DNA of 34,531 nt from an uncultured Scytonema sp. (lineage in GTDB: Bacteria > Cyanobacteriota > Cyanobacteriia > Cyanobacteriales > Nostocaceae), in NCBI GenBank assembly GCA_937873135.1, contig CALMVQ010000356.1, positions 1 to 34,531 of the forward strand, in the 5' to 3' direction. A program made the position numbers and the translations under genes. Shown here piece after piece: positions 11,801-19,223 of the stretch. The notes below the pieces were generated by a model that made no database searches, was not told the DNA's origin, and worked only from the letters and a program-made list of their open reading frames with translations. The first letter of the stretch is position 1. Every line of letters starts with the position of its first letter.

Positions 11801-11926
11801 ATCACGTAAATTACACCAAAAAGACTCAAGATCTTTTGCTCCTGGAAATCGCCCAGAAACAGCGATTATTGCTATTTCTGAATTATTAAGTTCATCATTA
11901 TTTTTCTGCGCTGAATCTGTTGTCAT
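2861..11926 (-). CDS. Hybrid PKS-NRPS: KS-AT-KR-ACP-C-A(Ser)[MT]-PCP
   Basis: This 3021-aa protein adds a malonate-derived unit, reduces its keto group, then adds a methylated serine. KS: residues about 15-440, with TACSTS (Cys188), EAHGTATPLGD (about 322) and KTNLGH (about 358). AT: about 540-850, with GHSIGE (about 640) and HAFH (about 737), the malonyl-CoA-type signature. KR: NADPH loop GGLGGIG near 1168 and YCAAN near 1325; no DH or ER. A carrier domain (LGGDSL) lies near 1470 and a C domain (HHIAADGWS) near 1677. The A domain spans about 2000-2910; pocket residues D-V-W-H-F-S-L-I-D match the well-known Ser code. A methyltransferase (VLEIGCGTGLLL near 2538) is inserted between A8 and A9, about 2470-2840. 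That position is typical of N-methyltransferases, but O-methylating examples exist. The final PCP is near 2961. The tail is acidic and hydrophobic (NNEVVEF) and may be the short motif recognised by the next protein's TubC domain. The start is 2 bp after the upstream stop, with a weak AGAAG site. Confidence 0.95.
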   Translation of the reverse strand: MTTDSAQKNNDELNNSEIAIIAVSGRFPGAKDLESFWCNLRDGVESISWFTDEELIASGVSLDLLNKSNYIKASAVISDIELFDANFFAYSAKEAELIDPQQRLFLELAWESVEKAGYDPQTYNGLIGVYGGAGMNMYLLNMLSSHHQLLEIIDHIQLTTSNEKDFLPTRVAYKLNLTGPAINVQTACSTSLVAVHVACQSLLNGECDMALAGGVSLNIPQKRGYLYQEEMILSPDGHCRAFDAKAQGTIGGSGVGIVVLKRLKDAIADRDYIHAIIKGSAINNDGAMKVGYTAPNVSGQAAVIGEAQAIAGVDAETISYIEAHGTATPLGDPIEIAALTQAFTQSTNKKRFCAIGSVKTNLGHLDTAAGVTGLIKTVLALQHKMLPPSLHFETPSPKIDFANSPFYVNTTLTEWKTNNKTPRRAGVSSFGMGGTNAHVILEEAPVFELLSRRAEGQGKDYQVLVLSAKTENALEKVTANLITYLKEHPEFNLGDIAYTLNSGRQGFNYRRMLICQELEDAVKALSSLDSKQVFTNYTEITERSVVFMFPGQGSQYVNMAREIYQTQTVFAEQVDYCSEILKPLLGLDLRHILYPSEEKIDQASKQLQQTATSQSALFVIEYALAKLWQSWGVNPVAAIGHSIGEYVAATLAEVFSLEDALSLVALRGQMMQQLPTGAMLSVPLPPEKIKSLLGQELSVAAINQPSQCVVSGSTVIVDALKNQLAAQGIECRRLHTNHAFHSQMMEPILEAFVEQVKKVTLNSPKLPYISNVTGTWITVTQATNPDYYAQHLRSTVLFASGIDKLLATPEQILLEVGPGHTLTTLLKRHPDKASEQTVLTSVRHPQEEKSDNHILFNTLGQLWLTGVKVDWFGFYSHQEYYRLPLPTYPFERERYWIGQKETHQKSQISLQRKTDIADWFYIPSWKRSPLSPRQLGKSQSSVLLFINECKLGEQLAKKLQQNYQEVIIVKAGNSFRKENPSLYILNPRQPKDYQSLLTELSESIPPSIIHLWSLTDETQALSELEEIDQALDLGFYSLLFLAQAFGKENVNEQFQLIVISNNMQDVTGDEDLRPVQATLVGPVRTIPQEYPYLDCRIIDVVIPRQESLQEKQLIEQLEAELKVKSSDQIIAYRKQHRWVESFESAKLDNSTKGVQRLQENGVYLITGGLGGIGLTLAEYLAQTVKAKLMLTGRANFPARSDWEKWLVSHDTKDSTSRKIRKLYELENLGAEVLVVSADVTNLQQMQTALAKATAQFGKIDGIIHGSGVPGGGFIQQKTREHAESVMASKVRGALILDTIFRDSKLDFFVVLSSLNSSISALGQVDYCAANAFLDAFAHRNSKRDSTFTSSINWDGWQEVGMAADAAKKFGDKLDYTFLQQSLLPAEGVEAFSRILHHQLPQVLVSTVDFPTRLQQVGDFLKQETVSLSVHSRPQLNNSYVAPGNWVEQKIAEIWQELLGIKQVGIHDNFFGLGGDSLIAVQVLSRLRNTFSIRLSVASLFESPTIAEIAPKLQKQTEPDTNLDAIDREETAAIVPVSRKIDIPLSWAQERLWFMHHLEGESGAYTMPFAVRLEGNLNVNALEGAIREIVQRHEVLRTRFEIKDNKPVQVIAPNVTITLSVVDIKNVADSWKQVEQQATNVAFQPFDLANGSVLRAMLWQVSQQEYVLLLVIHHIAADGWSIGVLISELSACYRAISTGRSVVLPKLSVQYADFTIWQRQWLTDKVLERQLSYWKQQLAGAPPLLELPTDRSRPAIQTFRGGTQRFQLDQDLISQLKKLSQESGSTLFMTLLAGFVVLLSRYSGQTDLVIGSPIANRNSKEIEGLIGFFVNTLALRFDLSQELTFEALLAQVRQVAKDAYDHQDLPFEMLVKQLQVERNLDRNPLVQVVFAFQNAPTSVWDLPGLRVEDVAWDLDSVRVDLEVHLWETPSGIEGVFYYNRDLFDATTIVRMMQHLQTLLVEIALNPQQPVALLPLLTQQECYQLLEWNDTFADYPQDKCIHQLFEEQVARTPDAVAVVFENEQLTYHQLNCRANQLAHYLRSLGVGPDVLVGICVQRSLDMVVGLLGILKADGAYVPLDPNYPQERLSYMLKDSGVQVLLTHSKLLSSLPSHTVEVICLDTDWGAIEQQSQENLNAGVKSDNLAYVIYTSGSTGLPKGVMNTHMGIHNRLLWMQQSYQLTSSDRVVQKTPFSFDVSVWEFFWSLLTGAKIVVALPEEHKNSTYLVNLISTQEITTIHFVPSMLQVFLQEPNLAGCSCLKRVFCSGEALPFELTQRFFSKLECELHNLYGPTEAAIDVTFWQCLPQNNLQIVPVGRPISNTQIYILDEYLQPVPVGVPGELHIGGMGLARGYLNRPDLTAEKFIPNPFENSKVSLEGVKSHSSKLYKTGDKARYLPDGNIEYLGRIDNQVKIRGFRIELGEIEAVLSQHPLVQEGVVAARVDNTGDKQLVAYLVPALKSKVLSQQLAQWQGEYVSDWQMLYEQAYGQPQASIDDPTFNIIGWNSSYTSQAIPDWEMREWVENTVTRILSLSPQRVLEIGCGTGLLLSRVAKSCLEYWGCDYSSVAIQYVEQVCKTLPGLNNVRLLHRMADNFADIPNGKFDIVVINSVVQYFPSVEYLLQVIEGAIAAIGQQGTLFVGDVRSLPLLGPFHAAVQLSQAELDRTVEQWQRMVHSSVAAEEELVIDPRFFIVLKQRFPQITWVEIQPKRGNSQNELTQFRYDVILHIGTDVQTMVVPWLNWQLDNLSLTQVQNQLHSRQPEFLGIRRVPNQRVQQAIQIYQWWENPPSVETVGQLRQLLTQQPTVGINPEEFYQLGQHLGYTVHLNWWESSQDGSYDVVFCRNQVHKTAFWDSSTVTHLPWTDYTNNPLYGKLVQKLVPLVRESLQQKLPNYMVPNAFVLLNALPLTPNGKVDRRALPGPDTAPRNLSTGFVLPRTPIEAQLAQIWSEVLGVERIGVKDNFFELGGHSLLATQVLSEINSAFGLDLSIQTMFESPTVAGIATYIEVVDLVTQDLSKEVNNEVVEF

Positions 11927-11928
11927 AA

Positions 11929-14900
11929 TTATTTTTTCTTCTGAGAACGATATTGTTGTCTCGATTGTAATTGTTTATTCTTTAATTTTTTGCTTTCACT
12001 ATAAGATTGATGACGCTCATTGTGTTCTTTAACAGTTTCTTCTTGTTTTCTTTTATTCTTTAACCATTCGCTTAACTTATGTATACTCGAGTATTTAAAC
12101 ATATCAACAATTGGTATGTTTAAACCAAATATTTCTTGCAATTGCTGATTAATTCCTAGTAGTAGTAATGAATGACCTCCTAGCTCAAAGAAATTATTGT
12201 ATATCCCTACCTTTTCTACTGAGAGTGCTTTTTGCCAAATACCAGCAATGATTTTTTCTGTTTCTGTATTTGGCATCACATAATCTGATAGTTCCTGGTG
12301 TAAATCTGGATTAGGCAGAGCGCGACGGTCTACTTTGCCATTGGGTGTCAGAGGTAAGGACTCCAGTATTACAAAAACATTTGGCACCATATACCCTGGT
12401 AGTTTATTGGAAAGGAAGGAGCGCAGTTCGGCTGTTGTGAGTGTCACCTGTGGATGGGGCATTACATAGGCAACCAAGAGCTTATTACCTCGAGTTTCTT
12501 CACGGGCAATGACACAAGATATTTGCACATCTTTATGTTGGCTCAGTACAGCTTCAATTTCTCCCAATTCGATGCGGAAGCCCCGAATTTTCACTTGTAA
12601 GTCGATGCGACCCAGGTATTCGATATTACCTGAAGACAGATAACGTGCCTTGTCTCCTGTTTTGTAGAGACGTTCTCCCCCTTTGCCCAAAAGTGCCCCT
12701 TCTCCCCTGCTTCTCTTGAAGGGGTTGTCGATGAATTTTTCTTCTGTTAAGTCGAGGCGATTGAGGTAACCTCGCGCTAAACCTGCACCGCTAATGTGCA
12801 GCTCTCCTGGCACTCCCACAGGTACTGGTTGAAGGTATTGGTCGAGGATATAGATTTGCGTGTTCGCTATCGGTCGCCCAATTGTCGGTGAAGAGCTTGC
12901 CCCTTTTTCGATCAAGCTATATGTAGAGTAAGTTGTGTCTTCTGATGGACCATACAAATTGAAGACACGTTCGGCTTTACTGTGCTGATAGATTTGCTGT
13001 ACCAATTGATTTTGCAAAGCTTCTCCGGCTAAATTAACCGTGCAGACAAGCGGTGGTAAATCTTGTTCTCGAATTAACTCAGCTAAAGCACTTGGAACTG
13101 TATTAATCAGAGTGACTTGGCTTCTGGCAATCATGCTAGATAAATGCAAGGCATTTTGAGCTATGATCACTTTTCCGCCCACGCTCAGAGTCACAAACAA
13201 TTCAAACACCGACAGGTCAAAACAGATAGAGGTAGAAGCTAAGACACCTGCAAGCTCAATAGGAGTAAAAACCGATTGCGCCCAACTCACTAAAGCCACT
13301 GGACTATGATGCTCTATGGCTACCGCCTTTGGTCTACCTGTGGAGCCTGATGTATAGAGTACGTAAGCTAGGTTTGATGGTTTTACTTTGTCGGCATGGG
13401 AAATTTCTTTAGTTTGAACTAACTCTGGATGATCAGTATCTAAATACACAAGATGAGCTTTGTGTTCAGGTAACTTCTCAACTAGATGCTGTTGAGTAAG
13501 CAAAACTGAAACTTGAGCATCTGACAGCATGAAGCTTAACCGATCAGTAGGATACTCAGGGTCAAGTGGCACATAAGCCCCGCCCGCTTTTAGAATACCA
13601 AGTAGTCCCACCACCATATCTAGAGAGCGTTCCACACATATCCCCACTAATACATCGGCGGACACTCCCAAAGACTGTAAATAATGCGCCAACCGATTAG
13701 CACGACAATTCAACTCACCATAAGTTAGTTGTTGATTTTCATACACGAGTGCTACAGACTCGGGTGTAAGCTCTACCTGCTCCTCAAATAAATGATGAAT
13801 ACACTTATCAAAGGGATAGTCTACTGTTGTATCATTCCACTCAACTAATAACTGCTGTGATTCCGATGCTCTCATTAACGCCAGAGCGGAAATTCGCTCA
13901 GTTGGATTAGCTACAATTGCTTCCAGCAGTCTTACAAAATGACTCGCCATCCGCTCAATTGTGCTGCTATCAAACAAGTTAGTGTTGTATTCCCACTCTC
14001 CAAAGAGTCCGGTGTGAGTATTCTCCATTGATAAGGTGAGATCAAACTTTGCCGTGGCGGTTTCTATTGGCAATGAACTGACGCTTAACCCACTCAATTC
14101 GACTTCAGATATTGGCGCATTCTGGAGGGCAAACATCACCTGGAACAATGGTGTATGACTGAGATCTCGTTCTGGCTGCAATGCTTCCACCAGTATTTCC
14201 AACGGTAAGTCTTGATGTGCATAGGCATCAAGCGCCATCGACCGAACACGTAGCAGCAGTTCGGTGAAACTGGGATTGCCTGAGAAATCTGTGCGCATCA
14301 CTAATGTGTTGACAAAAAAGCCGATCAATGGTTCTAGTTCACGGTGATGACGGTTGGCGATGGGTGAGCCCACTAAAATGTCTGTTTGTCCTGTGTAGCG
14401 GTACAGTAATGTGTTAAAACCTGCCAACAGCGTCATGAACAACGTCACTCCTCGCTCAGTCGAGAGTTTTGTCAGTTTTTGCGTCAGTTCCACTGACAGT
14501 GAAAACTCATAATATGCCCCAGCAAAGGTTTGCACAGCCCCTCTAGGTCGATCTGTTGGTAATGGCAAGAATGTGGGTGCGTTTGCCAGTTGTTTTTCCC
14601 AATAACTCAATTGGCTTTGCAGTACAACGCCACCTAACCACTGTCTTTGCCAAATGGCAAAATCTGCATACTGTATTGGTAGTGGTACTAACGGTGAGGC
14701 TTTACCGCTAGAATATGCATTGTACAATGCTGCCAGTTCCTCTAAAAACACAGCTATTGACCAGCCATCACTGACAATATGGTGCATACACACGTTTAAC
14801 ACGTGTTCTGTCTCAGATAGCAACACTAATGTCGCTCTCACTAGGGCGTCACTTGACAAGTTAAATGGTTGTATCGCTTGTAGTTGCGTTAATTCGTGTG

Positions 14901-17900
14901 CAGCGATTTCCTGTTCTTTTAAAGGGAAATCCTGCAAGTCAACTATTGTAACTGTCCAATTCGTTGAATCCTGAATGATTTGTGCAGCTTTTCCATCTAC
15001 TGTGATCAAGTTGGTGCGTAATGCTGAGTGACGATGAATAATTTCTCTTAAGCTTTGTTTTAAGGCTGCAACATTCAGATTTCCCACCAAACGCAATGCC
15101 ATGGGGATATTATATGAGGCACTTAGGGGCTGCAACTGATCTAGAAACCATAACCTCTGTTGTGCAAAAGACAGTGGTAATTCTGCATTTTGAGCTCTTG
15201 CTAATATGGGTGGTACTGAAAGTTGTAAGTTTTGTTGCTGTAACTGCTCTATTGATTGCGCTAATTGAGCAACTGTCGCTTCTGCAAATAAGCTCCGCAA
15301 GGGAAGTTCAAATTGGAAAATGTTGCGGATGCGTGAAATTACTTGTGTTGCGAGTAGCGAATGTCCCCCTAAGCTAAAGAAATTATCATGGATACCGACA
15401 TGCTCTACTTTCAGCACTTGTGCCCAAATGTGTGACAGAATTTCTTCTGTGGGGGTGAGCGGTGCCACAAATTTATCGGATAATTCATGACTTGGCTCTG
15501 GTGCTCTTAGGGCACGACGGTCTACTTTGCCGCTAGGAGTTAGAGGAAAGGACTCCAAGAAGACTATTGCACTTGGAAGCATGTATTCTGGTAACTTGTG
15601 CTTTAAAAATTCACGTAGTTGATTGGTGAGCAGTGATAAATCGCTAGGAATTAAATATGCTACTAAGCGTCTATTACCAGGAATATCTTCTGTGGCAATA
15701 ACTACAGCTTGTTGTATTTGCGGGTGGGCATTGAGGACTGCTTCAATTTCTCCTAACTCAATGCGGAAGCCGCGAATCTTCACTTGGTTATCGATGCGAC
15801 CAATGTATTCTATATTGCCATCACTCAAGTAGCGGGTTAGGTCGCCTGTTTTGTAAAGACGTTCTGATTGAGTATCCGACGAGAAGGGGTTTGGGATGAA
15901 TTTTTCATTGGTACGCTCGAAGTCATTAATATACCCCATCCCCACGCCTACACCTGCTATACAAAGCTCACCTATTACTCCAGAGGGAACGAGTTGTAAA
16001 TTTTGATCGAGTATATAGAGCTTGACGTTGGGAATAGGTTTGCCTATGGGTATGGGTTTATTTAAGAATTCATGAGGTTGTTTTACTATATAAGCTGAAC
16101 AGACATCTGCACATTCAGTGGGTCCATAGCTGTTAACTATTTTGGCAGAACAATAGGGAGAGTTTAACCAACTTAATAAACTTGGAATGGAAATCGGTTC
16201 TCCACCCAGAAATACATATCGAAGGGATTGGGTTTTGGCAAAACTATCATTGCTAGATGTGAGGAGCGAATAGAAAGTACTAGGTGTACAATTAACCCAA
16301 CTAACTCGCTGCTTGGATATAACATCCAGAATATAAATGGGATCAAATCCAGGGGGGAGTAGATGTAATATTCCACCTATGATCAAAGGGGCAAATATAT
16401 TCTTTTGAGTTAGGTCAAAACTCAGAGATGAAATCAGCACCGTGCTGTCTTTTGAGGTAAATTGGAAATCTCTAATCAACCAATTGACCAAGTTAAGAAA
16501 ACCACGATGGTATACACCTGCTCCTTTGGGCTTACCTGTAGAGCCAGAAGTATAGATAATATAAACCAGGTTGTTAGAGCTAACGTCGGTGATGAGGTTT
16601 TTCTCTTGATGCTTGGCGATCTGATGCCAGTCGGTATCTAGACAAATCACAACAGCCTCATGCTTGGGTAAACTGAATATCAGTTGCTGTTGTGTTAACA
16701 ATACCTCAACACCCGAATCCGTCAACATATAACTTAATCGTTCTTGAGGATAAGCCGGATCAAGGGGTACATAGGCCCCGCCCGCCTTGAGAATGGCAAG
16801 TAGTCCCACCACCATGTCTAGAGAACGCTCCACACATATCCCCACCAGTACATCCGTTCCCACACCTAATGATTGCAAGTAATGCGCCAATTGGTTAGCT
16901 TTGGCGTTCAACTCACCATATGTCAGTTGTTGGTCTTCAAAAACAACTGCCACTGCATCTGGGGTAAGCGCTACCTGCTCCTCAAATAAATGATGAATAC
17001 ACTTATCAAAAGGATAATCTACAGTAGTATCATTCCACTCAACTAATAACTGCTGTTTTTCAGATATTGTTAACAATGGCAATTGTGCTAGGTTTTCCGT
17101 GGGATTGGCCACAATTGCTTCAAGCAGTGTCACATAATGTTGACTCATTCGCTCAATCGTGCTGCTATCAAACAAGTCAGTGTTGTAATTCCATGTCCCT
17201 TTGAGTGAGTCTGAAGCGTGAAGAATGGTTAAAGTTAAATCAAACGCAGCCCCTTTAGTCCCTATACTTATCGATTCCACAAAAAATTCATCACTATCCG
17301 TAAGTGATACTTCTTGATCACCCTGATGAGCTCGATCCCAGGCAAACGCTACCTGATAGAGTGGTGAAATGCTCGGGTCTCGCACAGGTTGCAGTCGCTC
17401 TACTAGCAGGGGGAAGGGATAGTCTTGATGCTCTAGGGCATCTAACACACATAAACGCGATCGCCCAAGCAACTCTTGAAAGGTTGGATTTCCTGAAAGA
17501 TCTGCTCGCAAAACCACAGGATTAGTAAAATAACCAACTATCTTTTCAAACTCTGGACGGCTCCGATTCATCATTGGAGAGCCAATTAATATATCTTCAA
17601 GATTTGTATAACGTCCTAATAATATTTGTAATGCTGTTAATAAAACCATGTAAAGAGACGCACGTTCTCTTTTCGCCAATTCTGTCAGCTTTTGCAGCAG
17701 TTTTTCCGATACATTAAAACCGAGAGAAGCACCATTATAAGTTTGGCTCTCAAGTCTTGGTCTATCCGTCGGTAAAGAAAGCACTGGCAACTCTCCAGAT
17801 AGTTGTTGCTGCCAGTAATTCCACAATCTCTCTCCTTCCCATCCACTGAGCATTTGCTCTGACGACTTAACGTAATCGCGATACTGAATATTTTGTTCCA

Positions 17901-18570
17901 GCAGTAATGGCTCTGTATCTAAAATAATTGCTTCATATAACAGTCGTAGTTCACCCAGTATAATTTCTCCTGACCAAAAATCCGTTAGTATATGATGTTG
18001 CGTTATTAAGAAAATATGTTCTTTTGTTTTATTGTGGTTAATTAATAAATTAAAGCGCAATATTGGTCCAACTTCTAAGTTGAAGGGGCGAGCACTTGTT
18101 TGTAATAGCCAGTTGTTTATGTCATCTTGACTAAGAGCGAAAGCATCTTCAACACTGAAGTCAACTTGCTGCTTTTTGTGAACTGTTTGCACAGGTTCCC
18201 CATCAATGGTTGTAAAGGTCGTCCTCAAAACTGGATGCCTAGCTACTAGGACTTGACAAGCCTGCTTCAAGGCGAGAATATCTAAATTTGTAACTAATTT
18301 TACTGCAAGTGTAATGTTGTAAGCGACACTATCTGGCGCTAATTGATACAAAAACCACAGTGCCTTTTGACCGTGGGACAGCGGATAAGTTGCTTCAAGA
18401 TCGTTACCCTGAGATAGAATGCGGATAATTTCTGGTTTATATTGTTTAATTTCTGCTAATAACTCAGGGCTGAGTAACTTTTCAGGCGCTCGGTAACGTA
18501 ACTTGTCTCTATCAACCCATAGTTCAACATTCTTTGCTGAAAGATTTTCTAGCAGATCTGTTAAATTCAT
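11929..18570 (-). CDS. NRPS, two modules: TubC docking - C - A - PCP - C - A - PCP
   Basis: This 2213-aa enzyme adds two residues. An N-terminal TubC-type docking domain (1-54) precedes C1 (about 58-480), A1 (about 525-1015), PCP1 (near 1065), C2 (about 1118-1560), A2 (about 1590-2085) and PCP2 (near 2128). C1 begins YPLSHGQKALWFLYQLAP and has HHILTDFWS instead of HHxxxDG, features I associate with hybrid or starter C domains that accept acyl or polyketide chains. A1 has an unusual A4 motif (FDLTQKNIFAPL) and pocket D-L-K-N-F-G-S-D-V, which I cannot assign. A2 gives D-L-F-N-N-A-L-T-Y, a signature I recall from cyanobacterial Ala/Gly modules and from hydroxyphenylglycine modules; a small residue is more likely here. 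C2 has HHIVSDGWS. The C-terminal 50 residues are Lys/Arg/Gln-rich (ending RSQKKK) and may dock to the PKS. The start has AAGGAG 6 nt upstream and overlaps the stop of the KS fragment (ATGA). Confidence 0.95.
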   Translation of the reverse strand: MNLTDLLENLSAKNVELWVDRDKLRYRAPEKLLSPELLAEIKQYKPEIIRILSQGNDLEATYPLSHGQKALWFLYQLAPDSVAYNITLAVKLVTNLDILALKQACQVLVARHPVLRTTFTTIDGEPVQTVHKKQQVDFSVEDAFALSQDDINNWLLQTSARPFNLEVGPILRFNLLINHNKTKEHIFLITQHHILTDFWSGEIILGELRLLYEAIILDTEPLLLEQNIQYRDYVKSSEQMLSGWEGERLWNYWQQQLSGELPVLSLPTDRPRLESQTYNGASLGFNVSEKLLQKLTELAKRERASLYMVLLTALQILLGRYTNLEDILIGSPMMNRSRPEFEKIVGYFTNPVVLRADLSGNPTFQELLGRSRLCVLDALEHQDYPFPLLVERLQPVRDPSISPLYQVAFAWDRAHQGDQEVSLTDSDEFFVESISIGTKGAAFDLTLTILHASDSLKGTWNYNTDLFDSSTIERMSQHYVTLLEAIVANPTENLAQLPLLTISEKQQLLVEWNDTTVDYPFDKCIHHLFEEQVALTPDAVAVVFEDQQLTYGELNAKANQLAHYLQSLGVGTDVLVGICVERSLDMVVGLLAILKAGGAYVPLDPAYPQERLSYMLTDSGVEVLLTQQQLIFSLPKHEAVVICLDTDWHQIAKHQEKNLITDVSSNNLVYIIYTSGSTGKPKGAGVYHRGFLNLVNWLIRDFQFTSKDSTVLISSLSFDLTQKNIFAPLIIGGILHLLPPGFDPIYILDVISKQRVSWVNCTPSTFYSLLTSSNDSFAKTQSLRYVFLGGEPISIPSLLSWLNSPYCSAKIVNSYGPTECADVCSAYIVKQPHEFLNKPIPIGKPIPNVKLYILDQNLQLVPSGVIGELCIAGVGVGMGYINDFERTNEKFIPNPFSSDTQSERLYKTGDLTRYLSDGNIEYIGRIDNQVKIRGFRIELGEIEAVLNAHPQIQQAVVIATEDIPGNRRLVAYLIPSDLSLLTNQLREFLKHKLPEYMLPSAIVFLESFPLTPSGKVDRRALRAPEPSHELSDKFVAPLTPTEEILSHIWAQVLKVEHVGIHDNFFSLGGHSLLATQVISRIRNIFQFELPLRSLFAEATVAQLAQSIEQLQQQNLQLSVPPILARAQNAELPLSFAQQRLWFLDQLQPLSASYNIPMALRLVGNLNVAALKQSLREIIHRHSALRTNLITVDGKAAQIIQDSTNWTVTIVDLQDFPLKEQEIAAHELTQLQAIQPFNLSSDALVRATLVLLSETEHVLNVCMHHIVSDGWSIAVFLEELAALYNAYSSGKASPLVPLPIQYADFAIWQRQWLGGVVLQSQLSYWEKQLANAPTFLPLPTDRPRGAVQTFAGAYYEFSLSVELTQKLTKLSTERGVTLFMTLLAGFNTLLYRYTGQTDILVGSPIANRHHRELEPLIGFFVNTLVMRTDFSGNPSFTELLLRVRSMALDAYAHQDLPLEILVEALQPERDLSHTPLFQVMFALQNAPISEVELSGLSVSSLPIETATAKFDLTLSMENTHTGLFGEWEYNTNLFDSSTIERMASHFVRLLEAIVANPTERISALALMRASESQQLLVEWNDTTVDYPFDKCIHHLFEEQVELTPESVALVYENQQLTYGELNCRANRLAHYLQSLGVSADVLVGICVERSLDMVVGLLGILKAGGAYVPLDPEYPTDRLSFMLSDAQVSVLLTQQHLVEKLPEHKAHLVYLDTDHPELVQTKEISHADKVKPSNLAYVLYTSGSTGRPKAVAIEHHSPVALVSWAQSVFTPIELAGVLASTSICFDLSVFELFVTLSVGGKVIIAQNALHLSSMIARSQVTLINTVPSALAELIREQDLPPLVCTVNLAGEALQNQLVQQIYQHSKAERVFNLYGPSEDTTYSTYSLIEKGASSSPTIGRPIANTQIYILDQYLQPVPVGVPGELHISGAGLARGYLNRLDLTEEKFIDNPFKRSRGEGALLGKGGERLYKTGDKARYLSSGNIEYLGRIDLQVKIRGFRIELGEIEAVLSQHKDVQISCVIAREETRGNKLLVAYVMPHPQVTLTTAELRSFLSNKLPGYMVPNVFVILESLPLTPNGKVDRRALPNPDLHQELSDYVMPNTETEKIIAGIWQKALSVEKVGIYNNFFELGGHSLLLLGINQQLQEIFGLNIPIVDMFKYSSIHKLSEWLKNKRKQEETVKEHNERHQSYSESKKLKNKQLQSRQQYRSQKKK
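12660..12720. other. Expanded GC-rich A6-A7 loop in A2
   Basis: Between FIDNPF (A6) and LYKTGD (A7) the loop reads KRSRGEGALLGKGGER. It is encoded by a C-rich stretch on the plus strand (runs of CCCC separated by short spacers). The equivalent loop in the Thr module is only QTSRGGER. The low-complexity DNA looks like a short repeat expansion, but I cannot assign a family. Confidence 0.4.
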
Positions 18571-18965
18571 AATTCTCCTTCAATTAAAGCTTGGGAAAGA
18601 GGCTTTAAGACAACAACACCAGCACCCTCACTACGGACATAGCCATCAGCCCGACTATTAAAGCTTTTGCAACGACCATCAGCAGCCATGAAGCCTGCTT
18701 TGGCAAAGCTAAGAGTCATCCACGGCGATAAGATAATCTGCACACCTCCAGCTAAGGCAAGAGTAGATTCTTCGTTCCAGATACTTTGACAGGCAAGGTG
18801 AACTGCCACTAGAGAAGAAGAACAAGCTGTATTAACCCCGAGACTGGGATAAGTGAAATTAAAAAAGTAGGAAATGCGGTTCGCCGCCATAGAGTTAGTG
18901 TTGCCTGAGCCTGTATAACTGTCCACATTAATGGAATTTTCGATCTGCCGCGTGTAATAATCGAA
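18567..18965 (-). pseudogene. Ketosynthase (KS) internal fragment, decayed PKS remnant
   Basis: The open frame from the stop at 18968-18966 to the TGA at 18569-18567 encodes 132 residues of mid-KS sequence. It starts at DYYTRQIENSINVDSYTG, passes the nucleophile motif NTACSSSLVAVHLACQS, and ends at VVLKPLSQALIEGEL. KS homology extends upstream of the GTG at 18926, so an ORF called from that codon is only part of the remnant. It lacks the N-terminal third of a KS, both catalytic histidine motifs (HGTGT, NxGH) and all AT/ACP sequence, and has no good start codon, so it cannot be active. Its last codons, GAA GGA GAA, double as the ribosome-binding site of the NRPS that follows, and its TGA overlaps that gene's ATG. 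A sequencing or assembly error is possible but less likely given the absence of KS sequence on either side. Confidence 0.85.
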
Positions 18966-19159
18966 TTAAATTGGTGATATTCAAAGACACTTGTTTGTAT
19001 TCAGCACTTAATATAAAATCATGAAAAATTAAAAGATTACGATGAGTTAACATTACAAAAAGTATTCCTCAACTATTTCAATAGTTTTTGAGATTGAACC
19101 TGTTGAGCAAATGCATGAATAGAGGTATTTATGTCTCCCTACTAAAATTGTTCGCTTAA

Positions 19160-19178
19160 CTTCTCCTTATAGGAGAAG
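19160..19178. other. Perfect 8-bp stem, 3-nt loop hairpin
   Basis: CTTCTCCT and AGGAGAAG flank TAT, a perfect inverted repeat between the methyltransferase gene and the KS fragment. No run of T follows on the minus strand, so a classical terminator is not well supported. An operator, a transcript-processing site or a weak terminator are alternatives. Confidence 0.45.
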
Positions 19179-19223
19179 ATGTGTTAGTGCTTCTAGGGTA
19201 GCGGTCAAATTTCAACTAATTGA

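Noticed and set aside
14654-14974. Plus-strand open frames of 60-120 codons opposite NRPS genes (for example here, 32555-32926 and 33367-33672)
   Set aside because: They lie antisense to well-supported conserved domains, recur wherever the same C or A domain DNA recurs, and have no domain content.
18567-18926. Intact small KS-like protein starting at GTG 18926
   Set aside because: KS homology continues upstream to 18965 and the essential His motifs are missing, so it is a remnant rather than a gene.
18928-19053. 41-codon minus-strand frame starting MLTHRNLL, possible acyl-AMP ligase relic
   Set aside because: Only about eight residues resemble the region after an A3 motif, the rest shows no family pattern, and it overlaps the KS remnant in another frame.
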